This document shows, in pieces, positions 1 to 6,060 of a stretch of 6,999 nucleotides of DNA (positions are counted from its first letter, which is position 1; each line of letters opens with the position of its first letter). The DNA comes from Anaerolineae bacterium (GTDB taxonomy: Bacteria; Chloroflexota; Anaerolineae; 4572-78; NAK82), in the NCBI GenBank assembly GCA_030597485.1, contig JAUVRU010000103.1, forward strand, positions 1 to 6,999, given 5' to 3'. A program made the translations under genes and the position numbers. The notes beneath the pieces are model-generated. The model was not told where the DNA came from. It made no database searches and saw only the letters and a list, made by a program, of their open reading frames with translations.

Positions 1-19
1 GATCAACCTGAGAATCAAC

Positions 20-23
20 AGGA
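20..23 (+). promoter_or_regulatory. Shine-Dalgarno site of the DUF123 gene
   Basis: AGGA lies seven bases before the ATG at 31 and is the reason for choosing that start. The reading frame is open to the left edge of the window (TTG at 25, no stop before it), so an upstream start cannot be excluded. The ATG at 40 has purines only immediately in front of it. In another frame a TGA at 9-11 could be the end of an upstream gene lying mostly outside the window. Confidence 0.5.
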
Positions 24-30
24 ATTGGGA

Positions 31-462
31 ATGGGAGAGATGGCTCCCTCGGAACCCGGGACCTATGTGCTGATCATGAATCTGCAGCGTCCCACGAGGA
101 TCACCGTGGGCAAACTGGGCACTCTTGAGTTCGAGGCGGGCTGGTATGCCTACGCAGGCAGCGCGTTGGGTCCAGGTGGGTTGGCTGCGCGCCTGGCCTA
201 CCATCATCGACAAGACAAGATAATGCAATGGCATATCGACTATCTGCTGGCGCATGCAGCACTGGTCGAGGTCTGGTGGGCTGAGGACACGAAACGTAGG
301 GAGTGCACTTGGGCCTCAGCGCTGCGTTCCATCCCCGGTGGACAGGTGCCAGTCCCCAATTTCGGCGCGTCCGATTGCCGTTGTCTGACGCATCTGGTCT
401 ATTCTAGCGAACAACCCGCGTTCGCCAACTTCGCCCGCGCCCTGGCGGACTTCGAATTCTAG
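31..462 (+). CDS. DUF123 / COG1833 GIY-YIG-like protein
   Basis: A 143-residue protein that I assign to the DUF123 (PF01986, COG1833) family, regarded as a divergent branch of the GIY-YIG nuclease fold. The seen hallmarks come in family order. GTYVLI (residues 10-15) is the first strand, and GWYAYAGSALGPGG (37-50) is the second, YIG-like strand and glycine turn. Arg54 follows in the first helix, then WHIDYL (67-72), and near the C-terminus a GASDCRCLTHL block (112-122) with two cysteines and a histidine. The length suits a stand-alone family member; in some archaea the domain is fused to endonuclease III-like DNA glycosylases. No signal peptide or membrane segment is visible, so it should be cytoplasmic. 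Its biochemical function is not established, and DNA cleavage or a repair role would be inference from the fold. The GT4 gene follows 41 bases downstream on the same strand, with no obvious functional link. Confidence 0.85.
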   Translation: MGEMAPSEPGTYVLIMNLQRPTRITVGKLGTLEFEAGWYAYAGSALGPGGLAARLAYHHRQDKIMQWHIDYLLAHAALVEVWWAEDTKRRECTWASALRSIPGGQVPVPNFGASDCRCLTHLVYSSEQPAFANFARALADFEF

Positions 463-503
463 CGTGCGATAGCCTGGCACAGGAAGGCCAGATAGTCTGA
501 CAT

Positions 504-1661
504 ATGCGAGTACTGTTGCTCTCAAAGGCCTGTGTGGTAGGGGCCTACCAGAAGAAACTGGAAGAGATAGCTAAATACGACGACGTGGTGCTGACCGTCG
601 TCGTGCCGCCCGAATGGCGCGACGAGCGGGGCACCTTGCGGCTGGAACGGGCACATACCACCGGCTACGACCTGCGAATTGAGCCGATCGCGCTCAACGG
701 GCACTTCCACCTGCATTATTACCCACGCCTGGGACGAGTGATGCGGGAGGTACAACCGGACGTTGTTCACATTGAGGAAGAGCCTTACAATCTGGCCACC
801 TTCCAGGCTATGCGGCTGGCACGACGATCGGGGGCCAGCACGGTGCTCTTCACCTGGCAGAATCTGCGGCGGCACTATCCACCTCCCTTTTCCTGGATGG
901 AGTCCTACGCGCTGGCCCACGCCGATGTGCTGTTGGTGGGCAATAGCGAGGGTGTCGACGTCTGGCAGGACAAGGGCTATGACGGACCCATTGAGGCAAT
1001 CCCTCAATTCGGCGTGGATCCTGACACCTTCTGCTCGATAGCCCGCCCCACACGTCAGAGCAAACCCAGCATCCTGCTGCGTCGCAGCGCACGGCGTCCC
1101 TCCCGAGAAGAAGTCGTCATTGGATATATTGGGCGACTGGTACCTGAAAAGGGCGTGGATGTACTGCTGGAAGCGCTAGCCCAGTTGCGAGGTCCGTGGG
1201 ACCTGCGCATTCTGGGCAGTGGGCCCGATCAGGATCGGCTGGAAAAGATGGCCCAGTGGCTGGGCATTTTGCCACGCGTGTCTTTCGACGTGCCCATCCC
1301 ATCGACCCAGCTGCCGTATTACTACAGTGGACTGGACGTGCTGGTACTTCCCTCGCGCACCATGCCCAATTGGAAAGAGCAGTTTGGGCGAGTGCTCATT
1401 GAGGCTATGGCGTGCCAGGTGGTGGTGGTAGGCGCTCGCAGTGGCGCTATCCCCGAAGTCATCGGCGATGCGGGTCTGACTTTTGCCGAGGGTGACCACG
1501 CCGACCTGCGCGCCCAAATCCAACGCTTGCTTGACAACCCAGCCTTGCGCTATGACCTGGCCCAGCAGGGCCGGCAGCGCGTGCTCGACCACTACACCCA
1601 ATCCCAGGTGGCTGAGCGCACGGTGGAGATCTATCGGCAGGTGGCTGAGTCCACCGCGTGA
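504..1661 (+). CDS. Glycosyltransferase family 4 (GT-B fold, retaining)
   Basis: A 385-residue protein expected to transfer a sugar from a nucleotide-sugar donor to a glycan or lipid acceptor at the cytoplasmic face of the membrane. It begins with the hydrophobic first strand of the N-terminal Rossmann domain (MRVLLLSKACVV), followed by an acceptor-binding half to about residue 175. A basic linker (about 182-205) leads into the C-terminal donor domain, which starts VIGYIGRLVPEKGVD. Arg211 and Lys216 there match the donor-phosphate-binding pair of the family. ILGSGPDQDRL is the next conserved strand, and EQFGRVLIE (Glu292 and Glu300) is the classical E-x7-E motif. GAIPEVIGDAGLTF closes the donor site. 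An in-frame TGA six bases upstream makes ATG 504 the earliest start. The only purine-rich stretch (AGGAAGG, 481-487) is 16 bases away, so the ribosome site is poor. Donor and acceptor cannot be predicted from sequence alone. Confidence 0.92.
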   Translation: MRVLLLSKACVVGAYQKKLEEIAKYDDVVLTVVVPPEWRDERGTLRLERAHTTGYDLRIEPIALNGHFHLHYYPRLGRVMREVQPDVVHIEEEPYNLATFQAMRLARRSGASTVLFTWQNLRRHYPPPFSWMESYALAHADVLLVGNSEGVDVWQDKGYDGPIEAIPQFGVDPDTFCSIARPTRQSKPSILLRRSARRPSREEVVIGYIGRLVPEKGVDVLLEALAQLRGPWDLRILGSGPDQDRLEKMAQWLGILPRVSFDVPIPSTQLPYYYSGLDVLVLPSRTMPNWKEQFGRVLIEAMACQVVVVGARSGAIPEVIGDAGLTFAEGDHADLRAQIQRLLDNPALRYDLAQQGRQRVLDHYTQSQVAERTVEIYRQVAESTA

Positions 1662-1911
1662 TGTGCACCCCACCGCGCTCCGGCGGTCACAGTCATTGCG
1701 TTGGGATGGCCCAGCAGGCGATGATCGCCTTGGAGATGCTACCTGTCGGTGAATCGGTGGCGCCCAAGGATCTACTGTCAGCTGTTCGCACCACCGGAAG
1801 CCCGGCACCACGTATCAATAACAGCAGCCGCCTCCCGAATAACACGCTAACGTGATGCGATGACGTTTGGCCCACTGGCGACAATGACAGAGTCCAGCGT
1901 TCCGGGTACCT
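1662..1911. other. Convergent intergenic region, no recognised gene
   Basis: This 250-base gap lies between the stop of the GT4 gene and the stop of the minus-strand transferase. Short open frames cross it on both strands, but none has a recognisable domain, a good ribosome site or a plausible protein composition. Besides the 1716-1730 hairpin there is a weaker stem at 1672-1687 (ACCGC, six-base loop, GCGGT) just after the GT4 stop. None of the stems is followed by a T-run on either strand. Transcription from both sides must end here or run antisense, so Rho-dependent termination is a reasonable inference. Confidence 0.6.
1716..1730. repeat. Short perfect hairpin in convergent gap
   Basis: AGGCGA and TCGCCT form six base pairs around a three-base TGA loop. 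Being symmetrical, the hairpin could form in transcripts from either strand and might slow both converging polymerases. There is no T-tract on either side, so it is not called an intrinsic terminator. A stem this short can arise by chance. Confidence 0.3.
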
Positions 1912-2949
1912 CTATGCCCCTTTTCTCGAAATCTGCCACAAAGCAGCAAGCACGCCCATCCCCAGCATCACCAGCGCGACCAGTTTGAAAAGTGGCGATG
2001 GCACAACCAGAGCTAGCCCGCCGAAAAGAAGACAGAAGAGGTAGTACATCCCCACAATCTGGCGTTGGCTAAGGCCCAGGTCTAGGAGGCGATGGTGCAG
2101 GTGATCGCGCCCTCCCCCGGTAAGGGATGTGCCCCGCCGCCAGCGACCGATGATGATCCATGCCACATCGATGATCGGAATGCCCATCACCAGCAAAGCA
2201 GTGGCAATACGGGCGGGCGCCAGGATTGACAGAGTAGCCAGCGCATAGCCCAATGTCATGGCGCCAGATGTTCCCATGAACACCCGCGCCGGGTGGAAGT
2301 TGTAAGGGAGAAAGCCGAGGCAAGCTCCGGCCAACGCAATGGGAAAGAGCGCGATTTCTGGCTGGCCCAGCCGATAGGAGTGGACTGCAAACAGCGCGGC
2401 GGCGATGAACCCCACTCCAGCTGCCAGTCCATCCAGCCCGTCCAGCCAATTCACGGTGTTCATCATACCCATCACCCAGAAGACGGTGATGCCAGCAACA
2501 ACACCCCATCCAAAGAACGGAAGCACGTCCGGAATGACGACCAGTTGATTGGTCAACGGATTGGTGAAGCGTTCGATGAAGACCGTACCGCTTATGGCTA
2601 TCCCCGCCGCTCCCGCCTGCGCCACCAGCTGGGGCCAGGCGGGCATCTCTCGCCAGTCATCCCGCAACCCAAACAGGAACACGAAGATGGTCCCCCCTAT
2701 CACAGCGGCCAGGCGGCGCAGGTCGTCAGGGTTGGCGGGCGGCCACGCAACCAGGGCCAGCACCGCGCCACCCATGAAAGCGGCAAACAGGGCTATGCCG
2801 CCAGTACGGGGGAGGCCACGGCCGTGCGACCGTCGACCGCCGGGATGGTCAATCAATTGCCAGCGTCGGCCCAGCCGGGCGCTTAGTGGTGTCAGCGCCA
2901 GCGCCAGCAGGAGGCTGATGACGAAAACGGTCACGAAAGGGACGGTCAT
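1912..2949 (-). CDS. MraY/WecA-family polyprenyl-phosphate sugar-1-P transferase
   Basis: A 345-residue integral membrane protein, hydrophobic through most of its length with roughly ten or eleven membrane segments, as in MraY, WecA and TagO. The family couples a UDP-sugar to undecaprenyl phosphate, releasing UMP, as the first lipid step of peptidoglycan, O-antigen, teichoic acid or other envelope glycans. Visible motifs are DHPGGRRSHGRGLPRTGG (34-51), the Mg-associated Asp pair D97-D98 (GLRDDW), the nucleophile region NTVNWLDGLDGLAAG (Asp170 and Asp173), and DHLHHRLLDLGLS (His283, His285, His286), which resembles WecA/TagO more than MraY. The motif normally reading FMGDSGS is FMGTSGAM here, with Thr227 replacing an Asp that binds Mg in MraY. 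Everything else looks intact, so this may be a divergent working enzyme or one with altered metal use. The ATG lies 29 bases after mutS2 with a weak ribosome site, which suggests cotranscription. The substrate is unknown, so no symbol is given. Confidence 0.9.
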   Translation of the reverse strand: MTVPFVTVFVISLLLALALTPLSARLGRRWQLIDHPGGRRSHGRGLPRTGGIALFAAFMGGAVLALVAWPPANPDDLRRLAAVIGGTIFVFLFGLRDDWREMPAWPQLVAQAGAAGIAISGTVFIERFTNPLTNQLVVIPDVLPFFGWGVVAGITVFWVMGMMNTVNWLDGLDGLAAGVGFIAAALFAVHSYRLGQPEIALFPIALAGACLGFLPYNFHPARVFMGTSGAMTLGYALATLSILAPARIATALLVMGIPIIDVAWIIIGRWRRGTSLTGGGRDHLHHRLLDLGLSQRQIVGMYYLFCLLFGGLALVVPSPLFKLVALVMLGMGVLAALWQISRKGA

Positions 2950-2978
2950 TTTCGGCTGTCACTCACGATTGCCATAGG

Positions 2979-5429
2979 CTATCCCACCGCCAGTTTGACG
3001 ACGGTCACGCCGTCCCCGCCCTCACCATCTTCACCTGCCCGGTAAGACGATACCAGCGGGTGGTTATTCAGCGCCTGGCGCACGGCAGCTCGCAGCACGC
3101 CGCTCCCTTTGCCGTGGATGATGCGCACCCACGGCAATTCAGCCAGATAGGCATTGTCCAGGTAGAGGTCCAGGCGGTGCAGCCCATCCTCCGTGGTCTG
3201 CCCGCGCAGGTCCAACTCCATGCCCGGCGATTCGATCATTGGCAGACCAATGCCGACACTGACGGCCTCACCGCTCTCTTCCGCCACCGTCTCATCAGGG
3301 GAACTGTCTGACTCTTTGCGCTCCCGCAGCTCCACCTGATTTCGCCGTACGCTGGTTCGAAAGCGGCCCAGTTGCACCTCCACCTGACCCCGGTGGCTGC
3401 TGATCACCTCACCGTGTGCCTGGAGCGGTTCCACCCATACCTGATCACCTGACTGCAGAGGCCCTCGATATGTCGGGCGGGGGGGTGACGGTGCCGGGAC
3501 CTCGTCAGCCATCCGTTGCTTGAAGCTGTCCAATACCAGTTCGATCTCTTCCTTCGATTCCTCCGGGGGAGCTGCATCTGCTGGCAGGGGCAGCTGATCA
3601 GACCATTGGTTGCGCAGCTGCAGCAATTCCTGACGCACCGCTTCGATCTCCTGTCGGGCCTCGGCCCGCGCCGTGTTCAGGATGTCGCGCCGCTCACGAT
3701 CAATCCCGGTCAGACGTTGCACCAACTCCTCTGAGCGTGCTTCGGCCTGGGCACGAGCGGCTGAGGCAGCCACCTGGTCTTGAGTAGCGGCTTCCAGCTG
3801 TTTCTGAATGTCCTGCAACATAGCCTCAGTTTGGCGAGCCTCAGGGGCTATCATAGCCTGTGCTACGTCGGTGATGTGAGGATCAATCCCCAGTCTTCGG
3901 GCGATGGCAAAGGCATTGGAGCGCCCGGGCAACCCGATCATCAGCCGGTAAGTAGGCGCCAGCGTCTCCTCATCGAACTCGACACTGGCGTTGACTACCC
4001 CTGGCGTGTGGTGAGCGTATGCCTTCAACTCAGAGAAATGTGTGGCTACAAAGGTGGTGACCCCACGCTCGTTCAAGTACCCCAGAATAGCCCGCGCCAG
4101 CGCTGATCCTTCCACCGGGTCGGTGCCAGCTCCCAGTTCGTCAAGAACGACCAATGAATCGTGGTCACACTCCGCCAGGATGTTCACGATATTGGTCATG
4201 TGTGCCGAAAACGTGGACAGCGACTGCTCAATGGATTGCTCATCGCCGATGTCCGCGTATATGGAGCGGAAGAAAGGCAGCGTAGAGCCTTCGGCAGCGG
4301 GAATGTGCAGGCCGGCCTGGGCCATAGCCACCAGCAGTCCGATCGTCTTGAGCGTTACCGTCTTGCCGCCGGTGTTGGGACCGGTGATGACCACAATGAA
4401 CGTCTCTGGCGCCAGCACCACCTCTATGGGCACCACTGCGCCGGGGTCAAGCAGCGGGTGGCGGGCGTCCAGCAACGTGAACGGTAGCCGGGATGGTGCA
4501 GTCGATTTTTCTTCCGCCTCCGAGGTGTCACCGGAGGCCACCGTCACTATCCACTGTGGCTCAGCGGCACTCAGGTCGTCGGCATATTTGGCTTTGGCCA
4601 AAGCCAGGTCGAGATCGGCCAGCGCCTCCACTGTCCATTGATTGCGTTCTGCTTCCCCACTTACCTTCTGGCTGAGAGCCAGCAGTACACGTCGCACTTC
4701 CTGCTCCTCGTCCAATTGTAGCTGGCGCCACCGATTGTTGAGGTCCACGGTGACCAAGGGTTCAACGAACAGAGTGGCACCGCTAGCGCTTTGATCGTGA
4801 ACCACGCCCTGGATGCGACCTTTGAACTCAGCGCGCAGTGGAATCACGTAGCGACCCTGGCGCTGCGTAATGAAGGACTCCTGCAGGAACTGCCCACTCT
4901 CGGAGGATTGGACGATCCGGTTGAGTCGGTCTATGAGTCGCTGATGCGCGACCTCCAACCCACGGCGGATGCGGGCCAGCTCCGAGCTGGCTGTGTCCAG
5001 CACGTCACCCCGCTCACTGGTACACCGGCCAATCTCCTGGACGAGGCCTGAGCATTCTTGAATACGGTCTGCCATGTCGGCCAGGTTGGGAAACTGATCA
5101 GCCATGCGGGCGAGCACCCGCTTCAGGTCCCGTGCAGAGACAAGGGTTTGCCGGATTTCGAGCAGTTCGGTTGGGAGGAGCACCGCAGCCAGCCGGGATT
5201 GCTGCAACAAGGAACGCACGTCGCGCGCACCGCCCATGCCCACATCGGGCTTGAGGCTGAGCAACAGGCATGCCTCGCTCGTTTCAGCCTGTCGCTGACG
5301 CGCTTCCGACGGATAGGGCGTTGGCATCAGCGCCAACGCTCGCTCTTTGCCAGCAGAGAAGTCGGCGTGGTCGGCCAGTCGCTCCAGGATCTTGGGGAAT
5401 TCCAGGGTGGACAAGTGTTTCGGGTTCAA
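2979..5429 (-). CDS. mutS2: MutS2 (ATPase with Smr nuclease domain)
   Basis: An 816-residue MutS2, slightly longer than the usual 770-790. The family does not act in mismatch repair. It has been reported to suppress homologous recombination by acting on branched DNA and, in Bacillus, to split collided ribosomes. The N-terminus (LSTLEFPKILERLADHADFS) is typical and leads into the core and lever region to about residue 290. The ABC-type ATPase has Walker A GPNTGGKT (350-357, Lys356), signature STFSAHM (405-411) and Walker B with Asp430-Glu431 followed by LGAGTDP. A long Gln/Glu/Ala-rich coiled coil spans about 530-612 and a small KOW-like barrel about 655-700. The C-terminal Smr domain carries LDLRGQ (739-744) and HGKGSG (772-777), both intact. 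A charged loop near 298-312 accounts for part of the extra length. The start is TTG at 5429, chosen because it gives the family N-terminus; a CTG lies two codons earlier. There is no clear ribosome site and the upstream stop is only 12 bases away, so translational coupling is likely. Confidence 0.96.
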   Translation of the reverse strand: MNPKHLSTLEFPKILERLADHADFSAGKERALALMPTPYPSEARQRQAETSEACLLLSLKPDVGMGGARDVRSLLQQSRLAAVLLPTELLEIRQTLVSARDLKRVLARMADQFPNLADMADRIQECSGLVQEIGRCTSERGDVLDTASSELARIRRGLEVAHQRLIDRLNRIVQSSESGQFLQESFITQRQGRYVIPLRAEFKGRIQGVVHDQSASGATLFVEPLVTVDLNNRWRQLQLDEEQEVRRVLLALSQKVSGEAERNQWTVEALADLDLALAKAKYADDLSAAEPQWIVTVASGDTSEAEEKSTAPSRLPFTLLDARHPLLDPGAVVPIEVVLAPETFIVVITGPNTGGKTVTLKTIGLLVAMAQAGLHIPAAEGSTLPFFRSIYADIGDEQSIEQSLSTFSAHMTNIVNILAECDHDSLVVLDELGAGTDPVEGSALARAILGYLNERGVTTFVATHFSELKAYAHHTPGVVNASVEFDEETLAPTYRLMIGLPGRSNAFAIARRLGIDPHITDVAQAMIAPEARQTEAMLQDIQKQLEAATQDQVAASAARAQAEARSEELVQRLTGIDRERRDILNTARAEARQEIEAVRQELLQLRNQWSDQLPLPADAAPPEESKEEIELVLDSFKQRMADEVPAPSPPRPTYRGPLQSGDQVWVEPLQAHGEVISSHRGQVEVQLGRFRTSVRRNQVELRERKESDSSPDETVAEESGEAVSVGIGLPMIESPGMELDLRGQTTEDGLHRLDLYLDNAYLAELPWVRIIHGKGSGVLRAAVRQALNNHPLVSSYRAGEDGEGGDGVTVVKLAVG
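5318..5339. repeat. Perfect 8-bp inverted repeat in early mutS2
   Basis: GCGTTGGC (5318-5325) and GCCAACGC (5332-5339) pair perfectly around a six-base loop. The repeat lies about 90 bases inside mutS2, over codons 31-38. It could form a stable mRNA hairpin early in the message, but it also codes for an ordinary Ala/Leu stretch and may be incidental. Confidence 0.4.
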
Positions 5430-5441
5430 GAGCAGTCTTGG

Positions 5442-6056
5442 TTAGAGTTGTAGGATCTTGGCGAAAATGCCCGGGATCTGGTCGCCCGGCAGCCAGATGC
5501 TCACCGACCGGTAGACGAGGAACAGCACATAGTTGAACACGGGGACTAGCGCCGACGTGCTCAGTTGATGTGCAAAGCTGGCGCCCATACCCCCGACGGG
5601 ACCAGCTGCCCGCAGAACAAACTGCAGCACAGCCAGTATCAGGCTGGTCCACACTGTGGTGACCACAAGCCCCACCAATAACCCTCCCAGCGCGTTAAGG
5701 GGGCCAATGACGAACCGGGTGCCGCCGCGTTCAACAGCCTCTTGCATTTCGCCTTTCTTTTTGCGCTTGCGCTCTTCGGGCGGCGTTCCCAGGAACCGGG
5801 TGAGCAAGCTCAGGCCATTGACGAAGAGCAAGAGAAGAAAGACGAACGCCAATGCCTGGCTGCCTGAAACGGACATGCCAGGCAGCAACTCGCGGAAAAA
5901 GGCGCCCAATGGCCGGTAGAGCAGGAGAGAGGCGACTAACCCGACATACAGACTGAACAGGCCGATCAACAGCCTTCCCACGCCCTGCATCAATCCCCAG
6001 AACATGCCGATCAAAAGCACGAGTACCAGCAGATAGTCCAGCATATTGAACGTCAC
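5442..6056 (-). CDS. CvpA-family inner membrane protein
   Basis: A 204-residue membrane protein of the CvpA family (named for colicin V production), whose molecular role is poorly defined. It starts with a membrane segment preceded by an Asp (MLDYLLVLVLLIGMFWG, from residue 5), and further segments follow at about 28-46, 66-86 and 117-143. The Gly-rich turn between the first two (GLMQGVGRL) is typical of the family. A strongly basic loop, EERKRKKKG (94-102), follows the third helix and probably faces the cytoplasm. The tail after residue 146 makes it somewhat longer than common 160-180-residue members. GTG 6056 is chosen as start because GGAAGG sits seven bases before it; ATG 6044 (200 residues) is the alternative. 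It begins four bases after hutH stops and ends 12 bases before mutS2. The cvpA-mutS2 pairing recurs in several phyla and supports the assignment. Confidence 0.85.
   Translation of the reverse strand: MTFNMLDYLLVLVLLIGMFWGLMQGVGRLLIGLFSLYVGLVASLLLYRPLGAFFRELLPGMSVSGSQALAFVFLLLLFVNGLSLLTRFLGTPPEERKRKKKGEMQEAVERGGTRFVIGPLNALGGLLVGLVVTTVWTSLILAVLQFVLRAAGPVGGMGASFAHQLSTSALVPVFNYVLFLVYRSVSIWLPGDQIPGIFAKILQL
5853..5886. repeat. Competing inverted repeats inside the CvpA gene
   Basis: Two overlapping left arms, TGCCTGGC (5853-5860) and GCTGCCTG (5859-5866), can each pair over eight bases with the same right side, GCCAGGCA (5877-5884) or CAGGCAGC (5879-5886). The two hairpins exclude each other. They fall in the codons of the loop before the third membrane segment. 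A regulatory role is speculative. Confidence 0.4.
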
Positions 6057-6060
6057 AGGT

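Noticed and set aside
1672..1687. Stem just after the GT4 stop as an intrinsic terminator
   Set aside because: Only five base pairs and no following T-run.
1176..1811. 211-codon minus-strand frame covering the end of the GT4 gene and the gap
   Set aside because: It is antisense to the E-x7-E donor domain of GT4, shows no domain and has no ribosome site.
1658..1855. Small plus-strand frame overlapping the GT4 stop, possible short protein
   Set aside because: Start ATG at 1658 overlaps the GT4 stop codon, but the product is not recognisable and its composition is consistent with non-coding sequence. It cannot be supported without homologues.
2293..2886. 197-codon open frame on the plus strand inside the transferase gene
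   Set aside because: It mirrors the conserved membrane protein on the other strand and has a low-complexity, hydrophilic composition with no family resemblance.
2946..2975. Nine-codon mini-ORF between mutS2 and the transferase, its TGA overlapping the transferase ATG
   Set aside because: It could act as a coupling leader, but it has no clear ribosome site and so short a frame arises easily by chance.
3697..3890. Repeated GATCAATCCC words at about 3699 and 3881
   Set aside because: Ten-base matches in coding sequence without regular spacing or flanking similarity are likely chance.
4042..4641. 199-codon open frame on the plus strand inside mutS2
   Set aside because: It is antisense to the conserved ATPase region of mutS2, is rich in Ser/Thr/Arg as expected of a complement shadow, and has no recognisable domain.
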